NCBI GenBank assembly: GCA_902806575.1
Contig: CADCXD010000008.1
Coordinates: forward strand, 2,604,001-2,668,000
Length of the DNA: 64,000 nt
Source of the DNA: Jackrogersella multiformis
Lineage: Eukaryota > Ascomycota > Sordariomycetes > Xylariales > Hypoxylaceae
Direction of reading: 5' to 3'
The translations under genes and the position numbers were made by a program. The notes under the pieces are model-generated. The model ran no database searches, was not told where the DNA came from, and worked only from the letters and a program-made list of their open reading frames with translations. Positions 24,941 through 36,550 of this stretch are shown piece after piece (the first letter of the stretch is position 1; the number at the start of each line of letters is the position of its first letter).

Positions 24941-27006
24941 TAAATCCCAGTCATATAGGAAGGTATCGGCTCGACGCGAAGACAACTTCAAAAAGCGTCT
25001 CTTACAATCGCAGTATAGAAAGCTTCAGAGGGCATTCCTCGACAAGATCTCCCATATGTCCTAATTCGGTGAAATCTTACAGTTCTCCAAAGCATGACTG
25101 CTGGAGGACTCCGGTATTGCGATAGACTCCTACTGCAATCCGGCTAACTCAGGCCGCATTCGAGAAGTGACTCGTTACTTTAGAGGCCTGCTCAGAAAAA
25201 AACTCTGTCCTTGGAACTTATGTAAAGCTTATGTGAGTATTGCCCCTTAAGATTCACCACTCACAGTCGATGCCAATGTTTCGGACGCAATAAAACCCCT
25301 CCATTATTAGACAAGAACCATGCCTTTAAACCACCTTATGATAATGACAAATATCTAGAATAGGTCTCGAGCTTCTCTTAAAAGACCTGGAAGCCTATTG
25401 TTTTCTCGGATATCCATTCATAAGCTCTAGTCCTACAGCGGTTGCTATACAGTGCGCAATAGTCTTTCCAATAGTATCACGCCAATCATGCATTGTCACC
25501 AAAGCTGCGGTGAAGGAGGCTCAAGAGGAGATTCTCCCTTATTACTCGCATCATTATTTCTCTGAAGGGGTTAGGCTGCATGCTTCTTTAGAGTAATATG
25601 GTGCAGAGGCTCGACGGGATGGCCAATTAAGCAGCCATAGTTAATCCTGAGCCAACCACCACGAACCAAAGGAGATTATTTCCCTGGATCTCGGATCTAG
25701 CAATATACAAAAGAGCCGTAGAACCAACCAGACTATCCATGCCCGCAATATCGAATTTGCAATTGCTGGTAATTGTCTAGACTCTAGACTCCCGAGCTGG
25801 AGTCCAGACCGGAGCTCGTCATGGTCGCCTGACCCTGTTTCAATCCCAAAATAGCTTACATAAATGGTACAGCGATGGGTTCTAAGGGACGGAACGCATC
25901 GACAGCTCCACACGGACCTTCTTTCTTTTCGGATACTGTGATCGTGCTCCCGGAGAATCTCACGATGCTACCACGAGTAGGTAAGAGTGAGTTTTCGGCC
26001 GTCGTTTTCACGAGCTTGGCGGGAGCGGACTTATCTTAGTCAACCATGAGAAATATCACGATGCTCTATGTGTGCGACGGAGAAGATTTGAAATATGACG
26101 CATTTGCTTGGTCTACTCACTACCCACCGAGCCCTCCTTTTCATGGAGCCGATGCATCCCACGGCCTGCAGGCACGAGGTTATCCTTACATGGTCTGGGC
26201 TCCCCAGTAGCTGACCCCTGACGTTTTTTTTTTAGGTGGGATACCATTCGCTCTGCTATTATTAACAGGAGCAGATGCGGTTAGAAAGGGAAATGCTTCC
26301 TTTTTCTGCTATCTTATTTAGCCCGGCTCTGCTATACTCCTACCTAGGTAGTTATCCCCCAGCTAGCCAATATGCGGCTAAATGGATGGCGCGTTCCTAA
26401 CGTCGCCTTTCTGCTACCCCAACCGTGATCCCCTCGGCCCTTGCTACTCCAATTGATACCTTTTGCGGCCTTCCGTTTTCCGAACAAAGTGTTTTTCGCG
26501 GGACGGAGCCATTTCGTCGCCTTGCTCGCAGATGTGGCCAAGACTCGAGCTACTGTAGATGCTTCATACGCCATGAGACGATCTTCAGTTTACGCGGTCC
26601 AACTCGCCTCTTCTCATTGCAGTGCGGACCCCGGCCCGTAATCCTGTTATGTCACCGCACATCTCTTCCTGACCTTGAATCCGGGGTGAAACTCACTCAT
26701 TTATAATAAACCGCTTAATGGGTATTTAATTGATGAATGCTTTGACAGACCACCTTGCGTATGTGAATTCAATCCCTTATCTCTGCTACCTCCAGTGGGC
26801 ATTATATTATCGTATTAGGTTGAGGGAATTGCTCGATAAAACGTGCAACATATAAGCTCCCAGTCACGGCATATACCTTGTAATAATACTTATCTATCCC
26901 GGTGTCCTCGAGAACAGTTGCCTCTAAAATCTTGGTGATCGATCAATCTTCAGAACTTCACCAGTCTTTCCCCCCAGACTCGAAACCCTCGGGCCAGAAA
27001 GTCAAA
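24941..27006. other. Intergenic
   Basis: About 2.1 kb. Minus-strand frames at 25,641-25,913 and 26,344-26,574 have no recognisable domain. CCTAGGTAGTTA lies at about 26,343. The right end is the promoter of the AA8 gene. Some stretches (25,330-26,200) have coding-like composition but are broken by many stops, so an old gene relic is possible. Confidence 0.45.
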
Positions 27007-27849
27007 ATGCGCTGGAACTTTGGTTTGGCATGCGTAGCCACGATACTCGGCCTCGGTGCGTACCCATAAAAACATCATGGAGAAGTTCGGAGTTTCTATC
27101 TGAGAACTAAATGGTTAACCTGTGGAATGCGGTTCGTATTTATAGCGTCTGAGACATCCGCCGACGTGTTCCGTGACCCCGACACCGGGTTCACGTTCTC
27201 GCAGTACCTCGCCCCGATCACGACGGGCTCTGACCGCATCACGTTCCGCGTTGCGATCCCGAGTCCAGCACCCTCTGGCCAGCCGTACGACGTCGTGCTT
27301 CAGGTCGTCGCCCCCGTAGCCGCTGGCTGGGTCGGCATTGCCTGGGGCGGTTCGATGACGAACAACCCCTTACTTATCGGCTGGGCCAACGGGGCCAGTG
27401 CAATGGCGTCCGTCCGTCGCGCTACGTAAGTTGACATTTTCAGATTTTCAGAAGGACTTATACACCTTGAGAGTTTCCACGGCCGGAGCAGTTTGCCCAG
27501 TTAAATAAACCAAACTAACATGACCATCAGCGCACACACGGCGCCCACGGCATACGCTGGTGCCTCGCTACAGCTGCTCAAGAAGGGATCGAAGTCCAAC
27601 GGCACGCACTGGCAGTTCACGGCCAAGTGCACGGGATGCACGCAGTTCACGACCACGGGCACCAACACCAAGAGCCTGAACCCGTCCGGCAACAACCGCC
27701 TCGCCTTCGCCTACTCCCGGATCAAGCCCAGCCAGCCCTCGTCCGAATCGAGCCCCATCAACGTCCACGACCTGTTCAACTACTGGGACCACGACTTCTC
27801 GTCGGCCGGCAACGCCGCGTTCCAGGACCTGGTCGATCGGAACTTGTGA
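27007..27849 (+). CDS. Secreted AA8 cytochrome (cellobiose dehydrogenase cytochrome-like domain alone)
   Basis: Exons 27007-27055, 27146-27425 and 27531-27849 give 215 residues. Exon 1 encodes a signal peptide (MRWNFGLACVATILGL). The mature part carries the CDH-cytochrome pattern: FRDPDTGFTFSQY near its start, then GWVGIAWGGSMTNNPLLIGWANG, where the Met is the likely axial haem ligand. A histidine-containing segment NVHDLFNYWDHDF near the end probably supplies the second ligand; which His is uncertain. There is a cysteine pair CTGC. In cellobiose dehydrogenase this b-type cytochrome passes electrons to lytic polysaccharide monooxygenases. Here the flavin domain is absent, so a separate reductase would be needed. 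The stop follows directly on a possible GTGAGT donor, so a further exon is possible, though none is visible downstream. Confidence 0.85.
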
Positions 27850-28985
27850 GTAAGCTGAAGACGAGATAGGTGACGTGAGGAGTTAGCGGGTTCCTTACAA
27901 GCCGAAGATCAAGACGATGATGTTTTTATTTTATTTTATCTATTGAGAGTCTATTCTAACCGGTGTCGACGTGTAAAGAAACTCTTCGCTTACTTACGTT
28001 GCCCCGAAAAGTCTGCCGAGGAGGAATGGTTATGCCTGAAGGTGCGCTTGTAAATAACGGATCTTGCTGAATACGAGTGATTACGGTATGAATAGGTATG
28101 GTGGTAAAGGTATCTAGGATATGGGAGAAAGAGGCGCTCCAAGTGATTTCACTGTCTTTTCCGATCAGGTACCGTTCGCATTGTAGGTACCAAAGCAGTT
28201 GAGCTTATAAGGATAAATAATAGGACAGAATATCGTAAACCCGAAAGGTGTAGTGGTGTATGAGCTTTAGAGCTTTGGGGTTTGCCCCTTGCACTTTGGC
28301 TATGCATCATGTTTCACACTTCGTAGCTGTGGCCACCATTTTTTTGCAGAACTTTTTTTTTTCTTCTCACCCTACTAAAAATGTCATCTATATTACCTCT
28401 TGAAAATAAAAACCAGTCTTTCGGTCTCCTCGCCGAGGCTGAAAAAGAAGAAGATAGAGTCAGGCTTCACTCTATTCATGCGATAGGTATCTGAGATAAA
28501 CCAGTTATCCTCAAGTCTTATTACTTCGGAAGTGATCCCTGGGGCTCGATTCTCTACATTCTAGCGAACCCTACTCTTGCGCTTACTATTCTATTAACCA
28601 TGGAATTAGATGTTAGGTGGCATCATGCTAGAAATACTACTACGAGGTACTCTAGGTCGATATTTTATGACCCAAAAAAAGAACGCATCGGGATTCCATT
28701 CCTAGTGTTAGCCAGCTCCAACCACGTAGGTACATTTTCGCGGGCTATTGCAGCCAAACTAGAAAATGGAGTATAATTATGTGAAAGTCGATGATAACGG
28801 CTAACGTCTAACAGTTCCAGCAGACATTGACACTGACACTACGTGTAAATGAATGTTCCGACATCTTACTAGCACGGAGGAAAGCTCGCCAGCAAAAGTT
28901 CATCGAGCAGAACAGTGTTGGCCGGGATGAAACCCTCCTGGTGAGATCCCCCCATCTAGCAAGTTCCTTGCACAGCGAAAATCGT
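27850..28985. other. Intergenic between converging genes
   Basis: About 1.1 kb of 3'-flanking DNA shared by the AA8 gene (plus) and the DUF1996 gene (minus). Nothing coding is supported. Confidence 0.6.
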
Positions 28986-30290
28986 CTATGCCTTGATGGC
29001 CATCTCACCCATGGGAAGAGCCGCGAGCCCTATATATTGTTAGGATACATTTTATCTTCTTTCAAGAATTAACAAGAGGTACTTACAGCCATCAACATCC
29101 TCGGGAGATTGTTGCTTGATAGTGCAGGCGCTGTACTGGTCGGCGGTCTGGGCGTGGATGCCAGCGGTATTGCAGTCGGTGTTAAGACCACAGCTGCCAA
29201 TGTTGTCCATGGCCTTCTGGAGAGTGTCGCCCTCCCAGCCGAAGATGTAGTCGCCGTGAGCGGCAGGGCCACTAAGATGCCGTTAGCTTTTTCTCGAAGA
29301 ATCAGGAGGATTTGGGGGGAGGGGTTTCCATTACTCACCCAAGGTTCATGGAGTAAACGTATGGGTTGGAGCCGTCAGTGGGGAAGTCAGCGCCGTTGGC
29401 GAACTCGGTGACGTTCCACATCAGCTCGTACATGATCTGGGGGAGCTTGACGGGGTGAGTCGAGGGGCAAGCACCGCCGCCGGTGGCACCGGAGCCGGAG
29501 CTGTAGGCGACGTGGCTCTGGTGGTCGGGACTGTCCAGGTTCTTGCCATCCCAGCAACTGATAATGGAGTCAGAAATCTACAAATGATATCCTCGGGAAC
29601 TGCTTTGAGACTTACGTGGGGAAGATGATGGTCTGTCGGATCATCTTGCAGGTCTTTGAGCTGGGGATATCAACAGTGTCGGAACCAGAGCAAGGAGCAC
29701 CACCAACGAAGGTGCTCTCACTGGACGACGTCCAGCATCGGTGGCAGATGTTTGACTTCTGGACCTTGGAGGGGTCGGTGTTGGCGGCGTTACCAGCTAG
29801 CATACGGAAACCCTGATTCTGGTTAGGCAACCCGGTCCGAAGGGAGAAACTAGAGGAGAAAAAACTCATATACCTTCTTAAAGGCGGTAACTTTGCCGCT
29901 GGGAATGTAGTAAAGATCGAGACCGCCCTTGTTGACTAGCTTTCCTTGCGGGCCACCGTTTCCGACCTGGGGAACACGCTTGTACGTTCCGTTCTTGGCC
30001 TTGTAGAACATGACAGCGGTCCAGTAGTTGGACTTGTCCTCTTTGAAGGAGCAGGACGTGCATGTCGAGGAAGCCAAGTCGTGGACGGCGGGGTCCATGG
30101 TGACGTTGAGAGAGTTACCGCCGACCAACTGGTGAAGGTGAGGGGTATACTTCATGCCGGGGTTGACCAAGGGGTCGATGCGGTCGACAACTAGTTGAGA
30201 GCATGCAAATCGCAGCATGGTGTTACCGCCGAACTGGGCGGCGGCATTCTGCGCTAGGAGCGCGGCGGCAGCGAGGGAAGTCAGCTGCAT
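28986..30290 (-). CDS. Secreted DUF1996-domain protein
   Basis: Five exons (30290-29874, 29812-29616, 29557-29339, 29271-29087, 29029-28986) give 353 residues. The signal peptide MQLTSLAAAALLAQNAAAQF is followed by the DUF1996 opening FACSQLVVDRIDPLVNPG and HLHQLVGGN. Conserved cysteines lie in the STCTSCSF region, and later blocks include FRMLAGN, CWDGKNLDSPDH, VYSMNLG and HGDYIFGWEG. The last short exon restores DVDGWLAALP, the usual family C-terminus, which fixes the 3' end. The exon 2 acceptor is ambiguous by two codons (29812 or 29818). The biochemical role of DUF1996 proteins is not established; they are common in fungal secretomes, some fused to wall-binding WSC domains, which this one lacks. 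Confidence 0.9.
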
Positions 30291-31751
30291 CGTGACTGAT
30301 TCTACCTTGAACGTTGATCAACAAGCCTTAGTGAGAGATGGGTGAGACGTTTGGGTGAAGCAACTATGGTTAGTTGGCAGAGTAGCAAGAAAGGCACGGT
30401 TGCAGAGGTAGAATCCGAGGAGCTGAAATCTGGGGAACTTCGTGATGCCTGTCATACTTGTATGATTCGAAGGAGTGCGCTCTCGCGGCTTAGCACCATG
30501 AACTGCCGAACCCAAAGAAGTCGTTCGAAGATTTCCATCCCTTGGGTATACCAGAACGATTGGCCAGGATCATTTTTCAACTTGATTGACTAGATTTCCT
30601 CATTAGGGTCACGAGCAGCCATAGCTCCGAATGTTTATTGACCCCTGAAGCTTGTTCTGGCTGTATCCTATTTACCCGGTTATTTACACCTCCCAATAAT
30701 AGAACAGCAATAAATGGCAAAGTAGCAACACGCCGCATCTAGTGCTTGGAAATATGGACCCAAGCAAATTTGAATTAGATATGGATGTCTTTGCCACTGG
30801 TAGCCGTAACAACCACGCCTACGTATGTAGGTTAGTCAACCTGGATTGGACTACCAAGTGTGATCTTGCGGATCGCCTCGTCCGCGAGCGAGACATGGAT
30901 CTGAGCCCAAGCGAGAAATTTAGCTGTCGAATTTTCTATTATTGTCATTTTTCCATCTCAGAGGTCTTGATAATCATCCTATCTAGACTCGCAGCTGAGG
31001 ATTCCACGATGTCATGCCGCTGACGATCGATCGACACAGCGTCGATAGCCTTACGACCGACTTCAGGGCGAAGATAACTAGGAGGTAACCAAGGTGCCGA
31101 AGGAGCGCCCGCTCTTCACTATATCCGGTCGAAATATCGGCCCTAATGTAGAGAGGCGGAAGCAGTGCCAAGACGTCTTATAAGCCCTTGTCCGGCATAC
31201 CATACCGCAGACGTTATTAGCACTTATGCTAGTGTCGTCATCACCGAAGTGAAATAAAGACCGTTGTCTATTTGATTCGTCTTATCGCCAAGTACACATA
31301 TTAGTGTGATGCCTAGATTTTCTCTTTGGGCCTTAACAGTGTTGCCGGACTAGACCTTGTGACAGGATTGCGGACGTGGGTGTGGGCTTGTCAGACAAAA
31401 TATGCCTAGTTGAAGTAGGTATCTATGGCCAACTATCTCGTCGCGTCTATATTGCGGCTGCTTCACGCAGGTGTTCTACTGGAGAATCTCCTACCCCACG
31501 GTCGGATAATTGTGCCGTAGGGCATACTCCTGGGCGAGGGTCACATGGAGCAGAATAAAAGAATTCCAAATCATGTCCTTGCACATGAACACGACAGCGA
31601 CTCTTGGATAACTTCACATCCACAGCATCGTAAGCGAAAATGACACTTAGACGCAGTATCGAACGGACGGCACCTGGTAGACAACAAGAATTACTCCTAG
31701 TCGTACGCAGGGCGGACGGGTATACTCAAGTAGCTAATAAAGCAACTTCCC
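30291..31751. other. Intergenic or decayed DNA
   Basis: About 1.5 kb. A plus-strand frame (30,742-31,023) and a minus-strand frame (30,983-31,171) contain protein-like stretches but no domain I recognise. GC content is normal, so this may hold remnants of genes lost together with the neighbouring NRPS wreck. Confidence 0.4.
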
Positions 31752-33166
31752 CTATTTGACAAGCTTCGGAAATATAAGCCGGCCCCGGTCTGCGAAAGAC
31801 TGTAAGATCGCCACCATAGCAGGGTGCATGCCCTCACGCCCAGAGCGCACTATCCATTCTCCGAATGGAATCTCCTCCATATTCGCGCGTTGCCGGTCCT
31901 GCTCGACATTTACCGCATCTGCCTCGTAGCCATCAACGGCCCATTCTCAAATGTCGTCTAGCGATAGGTCCACGCCGCCGATATGGTGCAGAAACCGTAG
32001 TTTCGAGCCACTCTCGCCCCCGTCACCGTCTCCTTCCCGCTCTACCGCATCCTTGATGGAATCCATAATGCCCTTCACCACGACATCTAACATAACCGAA
32101 TCCACCTTCCCGTGCGCCATACTGCGCACGACTGGCACCGCTCTTAGGAGACGCGAATAATAGCGCAGATTATGCATGAAATCGAGTTCTGGCTTTTCTG
32201 TGCGTGCAATATTCGATGGACGATGGATCCGTCCGTTGGAGGCGAGAATTTAACGACGGACTCGGTGTTGATATCGCCTTGGACCACTGCCGCAGCGAAG
32301 CTACAGGCACCGCCGCTAGAAACGTAGTGGATGGGAGTCAGTCGCGGTAGGCTCATCTCAGAGAGCTTCTTAGTGGACTGTAAGTTGGAAAGCCGAAGTG
32401 ACTCATATGTTTTCATGTACGAAACGTCAGCGCCATTATGTATTAGCACATCAGCCGTGCTGAATATCTCCTCCGCAATAGGCTGAGATAGACCCAAGCG
32501 GGGAAGAAGCAAATCCCCTTCGTGCAAGATGACTTTGTCTAGACCAAGCATACCGAGCCGGCTCCGTGCGTTACGTACGGCAATGCAGTGTACTTTGCTC
32601 ACGGTTGGGTCCTCTATAAGGGCATTTAGGAGAGCTCGACCTAAATACCCTGTTGGACCAGTTAGAACTATTGTTCTCGAATATGTTCTAGGGGGAAGCT
32701 GTGTATATGCTGATTGTAGGAGTACCGGGGAGAGTCGTGTTTCTTCTTCCCAGTCAATCTTCGCAGCAGGTAAAAAAAACCGTCCTGGCTATCGATTATG
32801 CGCGCCATGCTAGCTAATGTGCTCGAGTTGAACATGTCCACCAACTGGAGCTCGACGTTGAGCTTGGCCCGGATGCGAAGTCGTAGTTCCAGTAACAGGA
32901 GTGACGTGCCCCCAACATAAAAGACTGTGCAGGCTTAGAACTTTCTCCGAAATGACATCCCTCCAGACGCTCTTTAATTGCGCTTCTGTTCCACCCCACT
33001 CGGCCTCCTGAATGCTGGTAACTTCAGGCAGCGGTAGCTCGGCAATTGCCCTTCTGTCCAGCTTTAGGGTATTTGCCTCTGGAGCGCGTTCGTTCCAGTC
33101 TGCTCTTCTGCCTTGTAGAACAACTCCATGGCCGTTGCAGTAAACGAGACCTCGGTAAGTCCGTAA
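31752..33166 (-). pseudogene. Remnant of NRPS or PKS-NRPS C-terminus (A tail, PCP, terminal reductase)
   Basis: Pieces appear in biosynthetic order on the minus strand. HVYGLTE (about 33,150-33,170) is adenylation-domain core A5. LKLDRRAIAELPLPE (about 33,020-33,065) is core A10. A carrier domain has GGTSLLLLEL around the phosphopantetheine serine. A reductase NAD(P)-binding motif reads VLTGPTGYLGRALLNAL (about 32,625-32,675). Most of the A domain between A5 and A10 is gone. The carrier domain is frameshifted just before GGTSLL. In the reductase, SPPTDGS runs straight into IHRPSNI, so the segment with the catalytic Tyr/Lys is deleted. A TGA interrupts the C-terminal part at about 31,944-31,946, while the frame continues beyond it to a natural end at 31,752. 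The gene is non-functional. The arrangement matches tenellin-type hybrids or reductase-ended NRPSs. Confidence 0.82.
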
Positions 33167-33333
33167 ACATGAAACGATCTCTTTAGGTTAGGTACCTAGG
33201 TAGGTAAAGGTTACGATGGCTTGAAATGATTGATTGAGTTATTGCTGAAAAGTTATAAGAGTGTGACAATTTTATAAATCGCCCCTTTTCCGTAAGATGT
33301 AAAGTTTCACCCCAGGTTACGAAAGGTTATTAT

Positions 33334-33606
33334 CTAATAAATGTTCGTTGTAGCATTTGGTACACCAAGGATAGTCTCGACTAACACTCCGGGGGTTTGG
33401 CTCCTAGTGAATCTTATCACTTCCATTTCGCTCCTATCCCAGGCATCCCTTCCTCCGTTGGCTTCGATGGAGTACCATTTTTCAGATCCCTCACCACTAG
33501 TTCTAGTAACACTGACATAAATGGCCTCCAAGGTGTTGTTGACTATTGTGATACGGCTCATCGTATCTATTTGAAATGTTAGCGTGCTCATCGGTCGATT
33601 CACCAT
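33334..33606 (-). CDS. Small protein, possible PUD1_2-like beta fold
   Basis: A short frame with MSRITIVNNTLEAIYVSVTR, then WYSIEANGGRDAWDRSE and VIRFTR. The alternation and the motif (I-V-N-N-T ... S-V ... G-G-R-D-x-W) recall small fungal proteins annotated as Up-regulated-in-Daf-2 domain. The better start may be the internal ATG at 33,561, giving 75 residues. An AATAG acceptor just before it suggests an intron in the 5' end. It is short for the family. Function unknown. Confidence 0.4.
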   Translation of the reverse strand: MVNRPMSTLTFQIDTMSRITIVNNTLEAIYVSVTRTSGEGSEKWYSIEANGGRDAWDRSEMEVIRFTRSQTPGVLVETILGVPNATTNIY

Positions 33607-34690
33607 AACTTACTTGTAGGTGGTTGACGACGACTGGTTTGAGATTTGTAATGACGACAACGCTCAAGATTCGATAAACTGGATCTTGGATAGAAGTGAT
33701 AATGTTATATCAGGAAGGAATGACCTTGCCTGGCAGTAGGAATCTCAAAAAGCTTGGAGGTTGGGTTTGAACGGGGTCGGAACGGAGTCATCCTTAAGCT
33801 TAAATAGCCACACGTACCTAGGTAGGCAAGAGGTTGGACTGGGAAATCCGGGATTTCCTGCTTCAACGTCATCGCAAGCCAACGCCGGTGTGATTGCGGG
33901 GATGGTGTCGGTGACATGCCACCAGCCTCGCCTGTCCACACTGCTCTTTGTCCGCGTTGTCTCGCTCTTCCTCTCATTAACACTCTCAACCCGATGTAAC
34001 TAGCAAATTTCCCCTATTCCTCTCTTGTCCGTACCCCTATAAACACACCTTTCCCCTTCCTCGACTCGATGCTCCCGCCACCCCTCCTCGCTGAGATCTC
34101 AACTGCTAATGAAGTGAGACTCAATCACGTCAAAGCCCATGGCATGCTGTATTTCTACCTTCAATACTCTAGGTACCCTACGATCTGAATCATGGCTTTA
34201 GCGTAGTACGGACTTCCCCAACTTCTCCATCGCATGCATGCGCGTAGAGCGGTCAGCAGTCAGAATAACCCATATTATATGATCAGCCGTCTTTCGGCAA
34301 TTTGTGCTACATCTGAAAATCTTTTGTCCAGTCAAGTAGAGAATACAGCGATGATCTTTTCTATACATCCTAACTATAACTTGAGACAAATCGAACTCTG
34401 TCTCGGCCTACATAGCACTCGGTGACGGATCAGCCCGAGCCTTGTATAAAAGAAGCAAAGACTCGACAGATAGCATGCTTCTGGCTTGAAGATCTCGCCG
34501 ACATAACGGCCTAACTTATCCTGCTACGCTTGTTTGAGCCTAGAAGAGGGATAAGTCATGGCCGGTTTTACTGAGCTAGGTATATCTCCGTCATTTGCCC
34601 CATTTCCAAACTTCATCAATACACCAACTTTAGCTATCTTGTTTTCTGAAATCTGCATCTAGTAAGACATTTAAACTTAAACTGACTCCA
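33607..34690. other. Intergenic, probable promoter region
   Basis: About 1.1 kb. Pyrimidine-rich stretches (about 33,955-34,090) with CCCCTATAAACAC at about 34,035 resemble fungal promoter elements. CCTAGGTAGGC lies near 33,818. No supported gene. Confidence 0.45.
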
Positions 34691-36460
34691 ATGGGTGCTG
34701 GAAGGACCTGCTTGAAAGGTCCTAACGGAATGTTTATCGACCTCCACGGGAATAGGTTCAGGTGCGATGGGACCACCACTGGAGTGGGTTTTATCTTCTC
34801 CGAAACAACCCTCCAGCTGGACAGCGGCAAATACCTCAGCAATGTTGTCGACAACAATACTATCACAGTCAGCGACACTGCTACCAGCTTGGTGATCAAG
34901 TCGACGTCGTTCGAAAGCTTCAATGTGAACACTTCCTTGTCCGTCCCCTCGATTATTTACAACGACGTGTTCATTGAGTCTCGATACAGCCCGGGAAGGA
35001 ATTATTTGGCTCTGAAGAAATACAGCGGAACCATCGACATCATCTTCTCCATTCCTTACTCGATGGATGGGGAGAGGAACGGAACCGTGGAGGTGTTCTT
35101 GAATCACATGAGGGATAATGCAGGTGGAGGAATCATCGACATTGAATTGAACAACAAACCCCTCTGTCAGAAATACGCTCCTCCTAGCACCAAGTTCGAA
35201 GCGCAGAATATATCCTGCCTGCTACTATCTTCGTTGTCCGGAGAGAACAGACTATCCATCACGCTGTCCCGGGGTTTTTTTGGATCCTACTGCTTCTCTG
35301 ATGCTGCCTTGGTGTTCAAAGATAATAACGGATACTCGAGGCAGAAGAATACCGTGTATGCCCTTGAGCAATCAGGTGGGTCATCATATAATAGTGGGAA
35401 ACTGGAGGACAATCTTAGGAGAGGTAATCCATACCTCTCTATGGAAGGAGCGTCATCTTGGTCGAAGATCACTTTTGCAGTCAGGGAAGAGTTGTTAAGT
35501 ATAGGAAACCATATGATCAAGATTGAACACATGCGGGAGTCGGGAACGTCTATCGATATTTTCCTCAACGGAAACAAGATTGAGGCCCGCTACGACCAGA
35601 TCTCGACTAACTCATTTGGTACATCCACCTTCCCTATCCAGAGTAACCAACTCGAAAAGAGCAATGAGCTTGTCATAAAGTCCAATGACGGAAAATATTA
35701 TATCTCCGATGTTAGTTTCGACGTGGTTTCCATCCTCCCAGATGTGACGATGGAAAACTTCGAGACCTACTACAAATATTGGATTCTCCGACAGAGGAAA
35801 AATATCGGAGAACTTAACAAGATTCCTCGAGAGGATCTCTCAGCCTGGGAGTTCGTTAAACAGGCACCTTACTGGTTCTTCCTCCCATTCCTTCCTGTCT
35901 CACCCGAAGAAATCAGCGTTCTCTTCGACTACTACAACATGATGTTCGTTTCTGTAGCTTTTGAGATCAGGGATCTCAACAACAAGGCCAGAGACTTTCA
36001 TAGGGAGCTCATAAGCACTGACATCCCCAGAAAAAATGCTCTCAGGCATGCGTATTGGACTGCCATGCTATCGAGACGATTCGGCCTTTTTTTTGCTCTG
36101 GATATCTCGACAGCCCACGAGGAGGCTCATGTTGATTTGACAATTGAGGGTCCCTTCGATCATGTCACTGACAAGATCAACAACGCTGTGGGATCCCTTC
36201 TGGGTTCGAGGACCCCTAGGTCCAAGGATCTCCAAGATGTGATAGACGCGGCTTGGGAGAACGGAGAGCTGGCGTATGCGAAGGACTTCAGAGAGACTGC
36301 TGCGGGACAGACGGCTCAGGTGTTTTGGCAGAAGGCATTGGATAGGATGGCAAAGAAGTATGATGTAAAGCCGAGGTTCAGTCCGTCGGAGAAATATATT
36401 TTGAAGAAGATGGGGGTGAGGGAACCGGATGTTCCGATTATACACCAGTGGAGCGCCTAA
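34691..36460 (+). CDS. 589-residue protein: two related beta-rich modules plus C-terminal DUF6973-like domain
   Basis: Single uninterrupted frame with no intron and no signal peptide. Residues about 105-210 and 245-350 look like copies of one module: NHMRDNAGG..IDIELNNK aligns with EHMRESGTSIDIFLNGNK, each followed by a polar beta-rich stretch ending in a Y-C/I-SD block (SYCFSDAALVF and KYYISDVSFDV). The C-terminal domain (about 365-589) contains NALRHAYWTAML (His453), then STAHEEAH (His476, Glu477) and KINNAVGSLLG (Asn497-Gly501). An RHAxW/AHE/NNxxG series is what I associate with DUF6973, a family seen mainly in bacterial secreted or polymorphic-toxin-like proteins. Function is unknown; a hydrolase is a reasonable guess. 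Bacterial origin by transfer is inference from the lack of introns and the domain type. Confidence 0.72.
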   Translation: MGAGRTCLKGPNGMFIDLHGNRFRCDGTTTGVGFIFSETTLQLDSGKYLSNVVDNNTITVSDTATSLVIKSTSFESFNVNTSLSVPSIIYNDVFIESRYSPGRNYLALKKYSGTIDIIFSIPYSMDGERNGTVEVFLNHMRDNAGGGIIDIELNNKPLCQKYAPPSTKFEAQNISCLLLSSLSGENRLSITLSRGFFGSYCFSDAALVFKDNNGYSRQKNTVYALEQSGGSSYNSGKLEDNLRRGNPYLSMEGASSWSKITFAVREELLSIGNHMIKIEHMRESGTSIDIFLNGNKIEARYDQISTNSFGTSTFPIQSNQLEKSNELVIKSNDGKYYISDVSFDVVSILPDVTMENFETYYKYWILRQRKNIGELNKIPREDLSAWEFVKQAPYWFFLPFLPVSPEEISVLFDYYNMMFVSVAFEIRDLNNKARDFHRELISTDIPRKNALRHAYWTAMLSRRFGLFFALDISTAHEEAHVDLTIEGPFDHVTDKINNAVGSLLGSRTPRSKDLQDVIDAAWENGELAYAKDFRETAAGQTAQVFWQKALDRMAKKYDVKPRFSPSEKYILKKMGVREPDVPIIHQWSA

Positions 36461-36550
36461 ACTAGGTTAACAGGTACCTACCTAGGTACCTATGTAAACT
36501 GTCAGTGACTTACCTAGTGCCTAGGTACCTGTTATTGTTGATAGCCCACG

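Noticed and set aside
30742..31023. Plus-strand frame with DPSKFELDMDVF
   Set aside because: Looks somewhat protein-like but I cannot match it to a family or extend it by splicing.
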